This document shows positions 54,019-64,000 of a DNA stretch of 64,000 nt, piece by piece (the stretch's first letter is position 1; the number at the start of each line of letters is the position of its first letter). The notes under the pieces are model-generated. The model did no database searches, was not told where the DNA came from, and saw nothing but the letters and a program-made list of their open reading frames with translations. The stretch spans positions 6,804,142 to 6,868,141 of the forward strand of contig NC_069097.1 in NCBI RefSeq assembly GCF_947172395.1, written 5' to 3'. Origin of the DNA: Bicyclus anynana (lineage: Eukaryota; Arthropoda; Insecta; Lepidoptera; Nymphalidae). Both the position numbers and the translations under genes were made by a program.

Positions 54019-55120
54019 ACAGATAATGCAAATTAATTTGATGTCAAACATATCAAATGCACCTTTATTAAGTAATATAGCTGATTTAGCCAACATAGAT
54101 TTTTCTTAAAATTTTCCTCGTGAGATTTCCGTATATGTTTTAATTTATGCCCAATTTTCAGCGCTGTATCGTTTGAATTTTTTGGGCCCGAGTTTGTAAC
54201 CTCTCAACCATCACAAAATGATGTATGTCTGGCTATCGCAGACTCTCGTTCTACATAAACTCGAGACGCCTAATCACCAGACTAACATTAGTAAATTAGT
54301 GATTGACAGGTGATTAAAATGTAAGATAATTATGTTATATGTATTTTAATTCCCAAGAAAAGGGTTCAAAGTTAGTCAAGGACAGAAGTTGGTTTGTGTT
54401 CTTGGATTGACCATTAATCAAGCAATTTTGAGTAGTAGTAGTTTGCTTAAACCTACTTCTTATTACCATCTACAAATTAATTAATTAAATGTGGGGCGGG
54501 AGGGAGGGGGGGGGGAGAAGAGGCCGTAGTACCTACTCCTAGCTAGTTCCACTAGCACAATTATTACGTATTTTCCTTAAAACTTTATCTATCGTTAATT
54601 ATTTCTACTACGAGTATATCTTAACTATACACAATAAAATTCAATAACACTGTTACTAATAAGAATTTTTTTAACATGTACAATTGTTTAATGTGATAAC
54701 CTATACTTATCAAGTAGAACATTAATAACAATAACGAGGAAAAAGCACTAAATAGGTATAATTCTATGAAAATTAATATTAATATAATGTTTGACTACTT
54801 TTTACTTAATTTTTACCTATTCCACAAAACTCCACATATATACGTGTAATGCACACGTGTAGGTGAATGTAGTTTTTGTTAATTTAATTGTTTTTTTTTT
54901 CTTCGGAAACAGTCGGTGCTTTATTTCTGAATAATGAGTTAGAGTGCGAAAGCGTATTCTGTTAATGCGAAATCAAGAGATACATAATAGCGAATTCAAG
55001 TTGAATGTGATAATTGCTTTGTCGATAATTTATATTGATGTAGGGTTACCATGGGTTTGACAAAATCCTAATTGATTTGGCCTACCAACATCATCACACT
55101 TACGAAACTAAAACTTACTT
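54019..55120. other. No gene; G-run at 54493-54515
   Basis: AT-rich apart from GGGGCGGGAGGGAGGGGGGG, a strong G-quadruplex candidate. Nothing else can be supported. Confidence 0.45.
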
Positions 55121-55124
55121 ATGG

Positions 55125-55360
55125 GCAAAAGTTTGTGTGTATGTTTATTGTTATTTCAACCGCCGCCGCAACAAGGTAAGTGATTTGGCTTAAAATGGAA
55201 TAAAAAGGAAAACGGAACGGAACGCAACAAGTGAAGTGATTTGGCCTAAAACAGAATGAAACGGAAAACGGAACGGAAATACCCTAGATAAGAACAAACG
55301 CTATTTTTTTCCCTGAAAAAACCCACAATTCCCGCGGGATTTTTGTAAAACAGAAATATT
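55125..55360 (+). mobile_element. Helitron-like segment with 56-bp tandem duplication
   Basis: Helitron-like TGGGCAAAAGTTTGTGTGTA start and TTCCCGCGGGATTTTTGTAA end enclose two units of GCAACAAG...GTGATTTGG...ACGGAACGG (55168-55223 and from 55224). No CTAG end is seen. Confidence 0.45.
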
Positions 55361-55807
55361 GTAAGATTTCTAATGTAATTACATATCAAGGTTTCGGGGG
55401 TTTTGCTTAGATTAATACCATTTCTTCAAAGATCAATTTTAGACGATGGTTAGCAAAAAAAAATATCTACATAGCTTAAGTGAAGCCACGTGCAAAATGC
55501 TTGTTGTTAGCAATTTTTTTTTATAAAAAATCAACGTTTATTATCTCCACTAAAGAAAATTTAAAAAGGATTAGGTAAAAGCAAAAAAAAAGAAATAAAA
55601 GAGGACGTGTCCTATAATATTTAGACAAGATGGTGACCATATTGGCGTGACGTTATTGGGTGGAAATGGAAGGAGCTCATACATCTCAGCGAGGCTATAA
55701 AGCCAAGCTTACCACTCCACGTGTAAAGCTGCTAAAGTTAATTTCGCTGCATAATACTCTTGACTTTAAGCGTGATTTCTCATGATTGTATCGATTGGAG
55801 AGCTTAG

Positions 55808-55996
55808 TTACCTACACTAAGTATTATGGTGCTTAAGTGTTCATTTACACGAGCAGCAACTTCTACCGACGACTGCAGTTGACTGCCGTTGACTGCAGTC
55901 GACGACTGCCGTCGACAGCTGCCGTGACGTCGCCGACTGCAGTCGTTGGTAGCAGTTGCTGCTCGTGTAAATGAACCCTCATAGTGTAGGTACTTT
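55808..55996. mobile_element. MITE with nested inverted repeats
   Basis: The inner arms AGTGTTCATTTACACGAG (55836) and CTCGTGTAAATGAACCCT (ending 55979) match at 25 of 26 positions. Farther out, ACCTACACTA and TAGTGTAGGT form a second arm pair. The core is rich in CTGCAGTCGAC. A related, damaged copy is at 45879. Confidence 0.78.
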
Positions 55997-56030
55997 GATT
56001 CGATATCAGGAGTCATTATGTAAGAAATCA

Positions 56031-56272
56031 ATCATCATCATCATATCAGCCGATGGACGTCCACTGCAGAACATAGGCCGTTTGTAAGGACTTCCAAACA
56101 TCACGATACTGAGCCACCTGCATCCAATGAATCCCTGCGACTCGCTTGATATCGTCAGTCCACCTGATGGGCGGTCGACCAACACTGCGGTTTCTAGTGC
56201 GGGGTCGCCATTCCAGCACTTTGGAACCCAACGTCCATCGGCTCTTCGAACTATGTGCCCCGCCCATTACCA
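56031..56272 (-). pseudogene. RTE C-terminal fragment and tail
   Basis: The ATCATCATC tail is at the left. In antisense it encodes the segment MGGAHSSKSRW-frame shadow and, in the true frame, RADGRWVPKVLEWRPRT, RSVGRPPIRWTDDIKRVAG, and SLQTAYVLQWTSIG. The frame is nearly continuous over about 75 residues. Confidence 0.82.
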
Positions 56273-56664
56273 ATTCATAGTATAATATATTTGTTTTGAA
56301 ATACAAAACTTGTTATCATAAATGTTCAGCATTTCCCCGATTTTTATTTTTACGCCACATTGCAATTCCATTTTCATGTTCGACGTTGTAGAATCAAGAT
56401 TTGTGCGAGCATTTCAGACGTATAGGCAGAATCAATATAGTGCACTGAAGAACGTCCCATTGTCATATCCTTCCTTTCTTCCATTCACGACTAATGTTTT
56501 TCCAATATCCGTACACTCCAAAGTGCATTTCATTTCAGAATAAAGGATATAAATTTTCAAACTTCTTTTTGTAATTTCACTCGTGTGTTATGTGCACAAC
56601 CATTTCTATCGCTGCTTTTCTCGCGTGACAAAGATTTTTTTTCAGTTCTCGAGAATATTACATA
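56273..56664. other. No gene recognised
   Basis: A 73-codon plus frame lacks a recognised domain. Confidence 0.35.
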
Positions 56665-56875
56665 CTAGCGGATGCCCGCTACTTCGTCTGCGTGGAATTC
56701 AGTTTTTCACAAATCCCGCGGGAACTATGGATTTTTCCAGAATGAAAAGTAGCTCTATCTATTTCCATTCCAAATTTTAGCCAAATCTCTTCAAAAGCCG
56801 CAGCTCAAAGGAGGAACAAACATGCACACTTACACACACACTTTCACACTTACAAACTTTTGCCTTTATTATTAA
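56665..56875 (-). mobile_element. Nonautonomous Helitron
   Basis: In antisense CTAGCGGATGCCCGCTACTT, CACAAATCCCGCGGGAACTA and CTTACACACACACTTTCACA; the 5' end is decayed near TTTATTATTAATTATT. Confidence 0.78.
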
Positions 56876-57178
56876 TTATTAATCGAAACATTTTATGATT
56901 AACAAAGACTAAATATTTCAAGTTCAAGCAACATACTTACATATTGCAGCAGACGTATATCATGAATTCAATTCAATTTCGTTAATTTCAAATGGGCTTT
57001 TGAAAATTTTACTTTTACTTTTGTATTAGAGACTCCTACGTATTCGGAAGGCGGGTTCTACCGGGAAGTGCCAGCGGAGACTAAACATTTGCTTTCTTAG
57101 AATAATAATAATTCTATACAATATTAGTTTCATAAAATAAAAATATAATACAAAACACTATTAAAATTTTTATAAAAA
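56876..57178. other. No gene recognised
   Basis: AT-rich spacer. Confidence 0.35.
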
Positions 57179-57740
57179 AAAATCCTTCCGGTGCGGGACA
57201 TTTGAGTGCCCAAGCAACCAGTGGTCAGGGCTCCAAGTGAGGAACCTCCGCACAATACGCGCCGTCTCAAGATTGATTATTACTACGTACGTATTTCGAT
57301 ACTTTTTCCTTTTCGGCTTTAACCAGATTATCGTCATGTGGAACAGTAATATCAACAATTATTGCACGACGCACTGACCGATCGACTAGCACTATATCAG
57401 GTCTATCTATAGAATGTTTATTATCTATACTAATATTATAAAGCTGAAGAGTTTGTTTGTTAGTTTTGTTTGTTTGTTTGTTTGATTGAACGCGCTAATC
57501 TCAGGAACTACGGGTCCAATTTGAAAAATTCTTTCTGTGTTAGATAGCCCATTTATCGAGGAAGGTTATAGGCTATATATTATCCCCGTATTCTAACGGG
57601 AACGCGAACCACGCGGGTAAAACCGCGCGGCGTCAGCTAGTTATGAAATAAAATTATTATGCCAAAATCCGATCCAATCACCGTCAAGTAAATCATGAGA
57701 ATCAATAACAGTTCTCTCACTGAGCCAACTATCTTGGAAC
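57179..57740 (-). pseudogene. LINE C-terminal domain, split by a Helitron
   Basis: The minus strand reads RPDIVLVDRSVRRAIIVDI followed by TVPHDDNLVKAEKEKVSKY, then a deletion, then TARIVRRFLTWSPDHWLL and GHSNVPHRK. These motifs close the C-terminus of a LINE-type protein frequent in Lepidoptera; I am unsure of its clade. A Helitron sits at 57424-57640, and upstream LINE sequence appears to continue to about 57740. Confidence 0.65.
57424..57640 (+). mobile_element. Short nonautonomous Helitron inside LINE
   Basis: A|TCTATACTAATATTATAAAG start and CCGCGCGGCGTCAGCTAG|T end are intact. Internal GTTT repeats and GATTGAACGCGCTAATCTCA match 15563-15755. It is the best preserved copy of this family. 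Confidence 0.92.
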
Positions 57741-58021
57741 CAGACATTGACTAAGACTCGTGTAGGAATAGCTAAATGGCAGTTGTACTTAAATCTAAAC
57801 ACTGCGCATACACCATCGATTTCCTGTTATGTTGCTGACAATGCAAACCTATTACGAAACTGTAATCGTAAGCCATTTGGAACTGATTCCAAGAAGCGAT
57901 ATCTCTGCTTCAGTCATAGCTACTTACGTCATATTAAGTTGTAAAGTATGCTACAGCGTAATAGCAATACACGTGAATAACTGAAGCTTATTGAGCGTTT
58001 TTTACAAAAGTTGAATTCATT

Positions 58022-58100
58022 AAAAAAAAAAAATCAAAATTCATTTATTTCAATTAGGCTTAGTTTACAAGCACTTTTGATTATGACATGATTTCATTTA
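58022..58100. repeat. LINE-like tail
   Basis: A run of A then TTCATTTATTTCAATTAGGC resembles a LINE 3' UTR found widely in Lepidoptera. Its orientation is uncertain. Confidence 0.35.
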
Positions 58101-58407
58101 ATTTAATTTGAAATTGTAAATTGAAACGATTGCATTAAACAAAGAGTTTAATGCAATCGGATCTTTAAACCGTACACAAAATAGAACAATTATATAACTT
58201 GTCCTCGTTTTAAATTATGTACCTTTTTAGAACAAAGCTATGGCGTAGTTTTTGATGGCATTTTTTAGTAAAATCTACTTTCAAATCGTAAAGACAAATA
58301 TCAAAATTTAAATCAAAGTTACTCGTATTTAGTTGCAGGGAAGGGTTAAGTTTAAATAAATACCCAAGACATGATTAAAATTACATAGGTAAACTATACT
58401 ATCTATA
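58101..58407. other. AT-rich DNA, no gene
   Basis: No supported feature. Confidence 0.35.
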
Positions 58408-58595
58408 TCTATACTAATATTATAAAGAGGTAAAGTTTGTAAGTTTGTAACATTCTTTAAATGGGGTAATGTTCGGTACTACTGATCCGATTTCAAAAAT
58501 TCTTTCACCAGTAGAATGCTACGTTATCGAGTGGAGTGCTTATTTTATATATATATATAGGTATCGTATATATTAGCAGAGTTATCATCATCATG
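58408..58595 (+). mobile_element. Helitron 5' part, same family as 29306
   Basis: TCTATACTAATATTATAAAG, ATTCTTTCACCAGTAGAATG and TATATATTAGCAGAGTTATC match the large Helitron; the rest is missing. Confidence 0.7.
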
Positions 58596-59099
58596 AATAA
58601 AGAAAAAAATACTTTAATGAGGTTTGATAAATAAGCCTAATTATACAACTTGAAGGCGATTGGTGATTTATTAGTTTGGTCCCTAAATTAAAAACAAAAA
58701 CTTCTTAAATTGTTCCTATCTAAAGTCGTACGCTAACTTCAAGCAAGAACGTTAACACGTGTGCCACATATAAAGTGCAAGGAAGTGTTGGAAATCCAAA
58801 GAAAATACATTTCTATTTACAGTGGCTTAGTTTAATTAACATCTTGATAAGCTGTACCGAGCAGAAGCAGCGCATAATGTCACCAGTTTTACTACCAAGG
58901 AAGCTATAAACTTAAGTGGCCACTACTGATTCACTCACGCGGTAATATTTATTGTGGACTGTATTATATATCTTCTTTTACATCGCAAATACAATATAGT
59001 TGTTAAGAAATATTTTTTTGATGACTTGAAGTTCCTTCTTGTCTATTTTGTTTCTTATTAATAAAGTTACAACAGCTGATTTTGGACATTAAACTACAG
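58596..59099. other. No gene recognised
   Basis: AT-rich spacer. Confidence 0.35.
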
Positions 59100-59240
59100 C
59101 CTTTAAGAGCGCGCAGCGCGTCGGTACGATATGGATAAAATTCGAAGCGCAAACGAGACGCCGAATTATGACTTTCACGTGAGTGAAAAGCACGGAGCGA
59201 TGGACGCGCGACGACAAATTTTATGACGTGAGCGCCAAAA
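59100..59240. other. CpG-rich patch
   Basis: GAGCGCGCAGCGCGTCGGTA, CGCAAACGAGACGCCGAATT and GATGGACGCGCGACGACAAA form a short GC island in AT-rich DNA. It looks more like a transposon piece than a promoter, because no initiator or downstream exon was seen. Confidence 0.35.
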
Positions 59241-59677
59241 CCATTTTTACCTAATTGCAAGTAAATTAAACAACATAACGAAAAACAAAATGGCAATGTT
59301 CAAGATATATACCTAATTTTCTATACAAAACAAAAATTTAAGAAAATAAGTTTGCTTTTCCTGAGATTGAAAGCAAAATGTGTACAAAACATGTATTTTT
59401 CAAAAAATAAACTATCGAGAAAAGTTTTACAAATTGTGTATTTTATATTGTCATAACGAAGCTAACTAACACTTTGAAATATCATTTACCCAAATATCAG
59501 GCTCCTAACTTTTCCAGAATCTGAGATCCAGAACCATTTGTAACCACCAAATTACATATTGCACACTCATAAGTATTTGGTGTTTTAATAATAGGGATGT
59601 ATTTTGATTTTACTTTTAAATAATTATATGCACGACGAAGCTGTGATTTAATTAAATCACTCTATCAAACTATCACA
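59241..59677. other. AT-rich DNA, no gene
   Basis: No supported feature. Confidence 0.35.
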
Positions 59678-59893
59678 TCACACTGATATTATAAAGGCGA
59701 AAATTTGTGTGTAAGTGTGTAACTATGTTTGTCCCTCTTTTACACAGCGGCTACTGAAGCGATTTAACTAAAATTGGGAATGGAAATAGATTATACTCTG
59801 GATTAACACCTAGGCTACTTTTCATCTCGGAAAAAAGCAGGGTTCCCGCGGGATTTGTGAAAAACCGAATTCAAAGTCGCGGGCATCCGCTAG
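59678..59893 (+). mobile_element. Nonautonomous Helitron
   Basis: It starts A|TCACACTGATATTATAAAGG and ends CGCGGGCATCCGCTAG|T. The inner part has TACTGAAGCGATTTAACTAA and CTGGATTAACACCTAGGCTA. Confidence 0.88.
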
Positions 59894-60040
59894 TTAAATA
59901 TAAATAATAAACATTTTGGACAATGGCAATGCCACCCGGCCTCGACGAATCATTTATGTGTGACTCGGTCCAGAATTGAAGCTTCTTCAGATGTTGACGC
60001 CAGAATGTTCAATTTCGAAAAGGTATTGTCTTTCTTGTCG

Positions 60041-60315
60041 AGAGACGTGATACTCGTAGTCTAGTGGATATGACCTCTGCCTTCGATTCGAAGGGCGTAG
60101 GTTTGAAACTGGCGCACGCACCTCCAACTTTTCAGTTATACGAATTTTAAAAATGCGGTGAAGGAAAAACATCGTGAGAAATCTTAAATACCTAAGAATT
60201 TTCTTAATTCTCTACGTGTGTAAAGTCGAAGGCCTAACCCCTCTCATTCTGAGCAGAGACTCGTGCTCAATAGTGCAATAGTGAGCTGAATATCGGTTGA
60301 TGATGATGATGATGA
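60041..60315 (+). mobile_element. SINE-B, diverged
   Basis: GAGACGTGATACTCGTAGTC, CTCTGCCTTCGATTCGAAGG, AAGTCGAAGGCCTAACCCCT and a (GATGAT)n end at 60301-60314. An internal deletion removes the GCCAATCCGCATTGGG part. Confidence 0.82.
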
Positions 60316-60697
60316 AAGTCTTTCGCAAATACCTAACTCTATTCATTATAATAAGACTTCTAACGCCTGTAATAAATTGATATATTCATCATGAGTTTTA
60401 AAAATAGTTACTACTTGTACGTATGTTGAAGTCGGGTGAGCCAGTATAAATGATCGTAAAGTTTAATACAAGCGTCCACAAAATTATCTTTATCAGGTCT
60501 TTTTACAAGAAATAAAATGGCAAGCATTCCACATAAGCGAATGTGTTTATGAAAGCGCTTTCTTGATATTCGTGAAGTTTTATTTTCGTACATGAGTAAT
60601 AATGAAATTATATAAAAATGTGAATTGTTTTTCTTTTTGTAAGAATAAATCACAAGCTTTATAATATTAGACAAATGTCTTTGGGAAATATAAAGCA
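60316..60697. other. No gene confirmed
   Basis: A minus-strand frame (60411-60698) contains KRPDKDNFVDACIKLYDHLY but no family or splice context was recognised. Confidence 0.3.
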
Positions 60698-61042
60698 CTA
60701 GCTGACGTTCGCGACTTCGTTCGCGTGGAAATCGATGTAAACTTTTAACCCCTGTTTCACTACTTTAGGGGTTGAAATTTAAAATTTCTTGAATTGCATT
60801 TCGTATTTTGTTATGACAAACAAACTTCATAATACTAAAAAAACTTTTAAAACCGTAACTCTAAAAATGAAGGACTTTGCATACAAACTTTTAACCCCCT
60901 ATTTCTATATTTATTTTAAAGTCAAAAAATACCATATGTTTTGCTCGAAGGTCCCAATTGCCATTTTACGAAAATTCATATTGATCGTTAGAAAACAGAC
61001 AGACAGACTGATACACTTACTGTTGCATTTATAGTATTAGTA
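60698..61042 (-). mobile_element. Nonautonomous Helitron, about 345 bp
   Basis: In antisense CTAGCTGACGTTCGCGACTT is the 3' end and TTATAGTATTAGTATT the 5' end. GTTGAAATTTAAAATTTCTT and ACAGACAGACAGACTGATAC lie inside. Confidence 0.75.
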
Positions 61043-61145
61043 TTTTTAAAGTGTCGGACACAGATGCGTTTTTATTGCGTAAGTTAGTAATCCTAATTTG
61101 TAACGAGGAGACAATATTGTACAAAATAAGACAATTTATAATATA

Positions 61146-61340
61146 ATAGCGGACGTCTGCGATTTAACAAATCCCACGGGAACCATGGATTATTCCGGGA
61201 TGAAAAGTAGCCTATGTGTTAATCCAGAGTAAAATCTATTTACATTCCAAATTTCAGCCAAATCGCTTCAGTAGCCGCACAAAGTAGGAATAAACATACA
61301 CACTTACACACAAACTTTCGCCTTTATGATATTAGTGTGA
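61146..61340 (-). mobile_element. Nonautonomous Helitron
   Basis: In antisense AGCGGACGTCTGCGATTTAA, GGGAACCATGGATTATTCCG and GATATTAGTGTGA. CTAG is mutated to ATAG. Confidence 0.78.
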
Positions 61341-61462
61341 TATTAATATTATTACAACTGTTTTTTTATTATATTGCCAAACAAAAGCTCGCCGCTGTCA
61401 AATAAAATTTTACCACAAGTCACAATAGGTTAAAAGAACAAAATTCACAAATACTCGTACTA

Positions 61463-61524
61463 TGAGCCCACATTGGGCTCACGGACTTGTGAGGAATAAT
61501 TAGCGTGAGCCCACGTTGGGCTCA
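61463..61524. repeat. Pair of 19-bp near-palindromes
   Basis: TGAGCCCACATTGGGCTCA (61463-61481) and TGAGCCCACGTTGGGCTCA (61506-61524) are 43 bp apart. Confidence 0.7.
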
Positions 61525-61738
61525 TTGGATAGGTAACGTGTTAAATCCAATCGTAATTCAAACGGAACCCGAGATTATACAACAAGCCAATTTTATTGCA
61601 ACTGTATCTAAATACAGTGTGTCCTATACTTAAATTTATACGTTTTCGAAAATGGTTAATATTTATCACTTAACATTAACAAGTTACAAAATTATATGCT
61701 TGCACAGTTATTGCAGAACTTATGGGTGTATTGCCGGC

Positions 61739-61783
61739 TTCGTATTTATGAAAAGTTGCCAACGAGATTCTGCTTATTCCACA
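61739..61783 (+). repeat. Direct repeat, copy 1
   Basis: TTCGTATTTATGAAAAGTTG and CCAACGAGATTCTGCTTATT recur at 62378-62421 with three or four differences. Confidence 0.6.
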
Positions 61784-62289
61784 TAGTACTCAATACATAT
61801 AAATAAAATTGAACTGTCTGTCTGTGATTTAAAAAAACAATGTGTGGCACTCGGAGATTGCCGCAATTTTATTTATATATTTATTTTATTTATATTATTT
61901 TATTTAGAAATAATTAAAAATAAAAGAAAAATAAAAAAAAATACGTTGAGCTAGAATCGTAGGCACCTACCTCAGCTACAAAAATGTTGCCCCTTAACTT
62001 CACACCACTTGTCCAGTTGAGTCGATATGATAAGGTCAAAATGTGTTAACTTGATGCACGGTTGATGTTAGGTTTATTTTCGTTACGGAACTTCTTGATT
62101 CGGTCGCCGCGCTTATAAAAGCTATGCAATAGCTTAATAACTGTGTTTTGTTAAATTCTTAAAAAACGCTAATAAAACACGATATTTTTTTTTTTGAAAA
62201 ATGATATCAGACTGTTTTGCTGTGCTAATATTTGGAACAGGAGGACCGTTTTTTTATTGGACGTTTACTGGATATACTATTAAGTAAAT

Positions 62290-62363
62290 TATGGTCCTTT
62301 TTATTCTGCCGGGATTTATGAATTACTGAATTTCACGCAAACAAAGTCACAAACATCCGGTAG
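62290..62363 (+). mobile_element. Helitron 3' end, decayed
   Basis: TTCTGCCGGGATTTATGAAT, TTTCACGCAAACAAAGTCAC and AAACATCCGGTAG are a worn Helitron terminus. Confidence 0.5.
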
Positions 62364-62377
62364 TGTATTTTACTGGA

Positions 62378-62421
62378 TTCATATTTATGAAAAGTCGCCA
62401 ACGAGATTCTGCTTATTCTAC
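62378..62421 (+). repeat. Direct repeat, copy 2
   Basis: Second copy of the segment at 61739-61783. Confidence 0.6.
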
Positions 62422-63103
62422 TTAATTACAGGTCTGAGTGACAGCGTCGTTATTGGAACCTGATTCTGACTCGCAATTTGCTGAAGGTGTTCCGTACAGC
62501 AATTTTGTGCGTAATGAACGGTTAAATTTACATAATAAACGTGTTGCGGCGCGTTGAATAAATGAATGGGGAAGATACCAACGGTGACAAACTTATAGAT
62601 AGTAATAAATTAAGTTGTTATAGAGTGATAGTAAATTACGCTGTAGGCTTTTAGAAGTGAAATTCATGTGTTTTGATGGACCCGTGGGAAGATAGAGACG
62701 TCGTGTGGCCACGTGACTCGTCGTGCTGCTTTTTTACCACTCGTCCTGCCCACTGATCCTATTTTGTCGGTTTTGATCGCGAGTCAAAGGACTAGTACGT
62801 AGTAGTAGAGCAATATGAGGGTAGACTGGGAAACATCGACGCAGCACGAGCAGCAGCATGAGGAGCATTGTTGTGAGTTAGTTTTAGGATTATTAATATA
62901 ATAAAAATAATAATTTAGGTAGGTATATATAAATTGTAACTCGGAGTCTAACTCAATTGGGTAGCTTTCGGGAAAACTCGCGATTTTCGAGATTGCGTGG
63001 TACTTTAAGTTCCCAAGATGCTGGATGACATCAAGTAGATTTTCCTCTAACCAAAACCAACCAAATCCATCCATCTTATAGCAGTTTTTGTGCCCGGTAG
63101 CTT
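62422..63103. other. No gene recognised
   Basis: Mixed composition with CpG-containing parts near 62690-62780; no exon or repeat could be named. Confidence 0.35.
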
Positions 63104-63435
63104 TATCATCATCATTATCATGTCCTCCGATGGACGTCCATTGCAGGACATAGACCTTTTGTAGGGACTTCCAAATATCACGATACTTAGCCATCTGTAT
63201 CCAGCGCTTATTTGCGACTCGCTCGATGTCGTCAGTCCACCTGGTGCAACACTGCGCTTTCTAGTGCGGGATCGCCATTCCAGCATCTTGGGACCCCAAC
63301 GACCATCGGCTCTTCGATAATTTGCTATGTGACCCGCCCATTGCCACTTCAGGTTCGCGACACGTTGAGCTATGTCGGTGACTTTAGTTCTTCTGCGGAT
63401 CTCCTCATTTCTTATTCGATATATAGCTCATATGG
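63104..63435 (-). pseudogene. RTE C-terminal fragment and tail
   Basis: The left end is ATCATCATCATTATCATG, the antisense tail. The minus strand then encodes VAQRVANLKWQWAGHIANYR-like and GRWGPKMLEWRSRT segments with frame breaks. It is cut at about 63435 within the IRNEEIRRRTK region. Confidence 0.8.
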
Positions 63436-64000
63436 GTAGCTTTATGAGGACAATAAAACGGACAATAATATAGTAGGTACCTAAGCATTAATAACTCATA
63501 AAACAGTCTATCACTTCTGAGTGACTGCAGGGATAAGTTGAGAAGGGATCGACTTTGATATGACAATAGCGATTTTGTCAGGGCGGACAACTTTGACTAG
63601 GCTGAATTTTTCTTTTAACTTTTCCTTACATATGCTTACTCAATGATTTACGGACAAATTTTGCTATCAACGCACAAAAATTAAAAAAATGTTGTATCAT
63701 ATTTTATTATCTTCATGTTTTTAAACTATTGTATAGCTTTTATCGCGGGCTTTGAGAGTTGAGAACGAATCAAGAAATTCCGTAACGAAAATAAACCTAA
63801 CACCCAAGCTGTGAATTAATACAACACATTTTTTAATCTTTTCTAAAAAAAAATACTGCACAAATAAATAATTATAATTGCGCATGTGGATAAAAAAATG
63901 CTATGCAATAGATTTACCGCAGTAACCAAATGCCACGCGAATTTTTTTTTTATTATGACACTAAAGATTTGATAGGTAAAGATCCACGTCCAGGAAGAAG
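63436..64000. other. No gene recognised
   Basis: AT-rich sequence to the window edge. Confidence 0.35.

Noticed and set aside
59003..59296. A 97-codon minus-strand gene over the CpG-rich patch
   Set aside because: Composition changes abruptly inside the frame and no domain or splice structure was found.
1..64000. CRISPR arrays, bacterial operons, rRNA genes
   Set aside because: No regularly spaced repeats of the right kind, no dense coding and no rRNA-like sequence; the window is eukaryotic.

Overview
The window looks like intergenic or intronic DNA from a lepidopteran insect, probably a butterfly. It is AT-rich, has almost no long open reading frame, and is packed with repeats that I recognise from moth and butterfly genomes: Helitron-like elements with TC...CTAG ends inserted at A|T, several tRNA-derived SINEs, RTE-type LINE 3' ends with ATG/ATC tails, and LINE 3' ends of the kind common in Lepidoptera. 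The organism call rests on memory of these repeats, not on a search. Family names SINE-A to SINE-D, U1 and F are labels I use only here.

The one long coding sequence is a full-length 973-residue LINE protein on the minus strand (5835-8756). It has an AP-type endonuclease followed by a reverse transcriptase (YADD box) of the CR1/L2-like part of the Jockey group. The element runs from about 9530 (5' end) down to a short A/T tail at 5502 (3' end). All other coding material is broken: six RTE C-terminal fragments, a second LINE C-terminus split by a Helitron (57.2-57.7 kb), a probable THAP zinc-finger start (37.9 kb), and an unidentified 90-residue open frame (32.2-32.4 kb).

No host gene can be confirmed, but three places look like gene starts. 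Two on the minus strand end in consensus splice donors: 11648-11804, with a TATA-like box, a TCAGTT initiator and a hydrophobic leader reading frame, and 4475-4595, a CpG-rich leader. If real, they could be alternative first exons of a gene lying to the left of the window. A weaker plus-strand candidate lies at 23390-23669.

Layout: 0-5.5 kb holds two copies of a 340-bp unclassified repeat, a Helitron and RTE debris. 5.5-9.5 kb is the intact LINE. 9.5-12 kb contains a perfect 52-bp-arm palindrome and the best promoter/exon candidate. 12-29 kb is a mosaic of SINEs and short Helitrons with long unremarkable gaps. 29.3-31.7 kb is a head-to-tail tandem pair of 1.1-1.3 kb Helitrons, each carrying a G-rich GGTAG minisatellite. 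32-36 kb is rich in inverted-repeat elements (a tandemly duplicated MITE, another MITE, and a hAT-like MITE with a clean 8-bp target duplication inside a Helitron). 36-42 kb holds the THAP remnant and a possible 1.3-kb TIR element. 42-64 kb is again a SINE/Helitron/RTE mosaic, with a SINE carrying a 42-bp segment copied from 1.2 kb upstream.

The elements do not form a pathway. The RTE- and CR1-like LINEs are plausible sources of the enzymes that moved the SINEs, while the short Helitrons, MITEs and SINEs encode nothing and depend on partners elsewhere in the genome.
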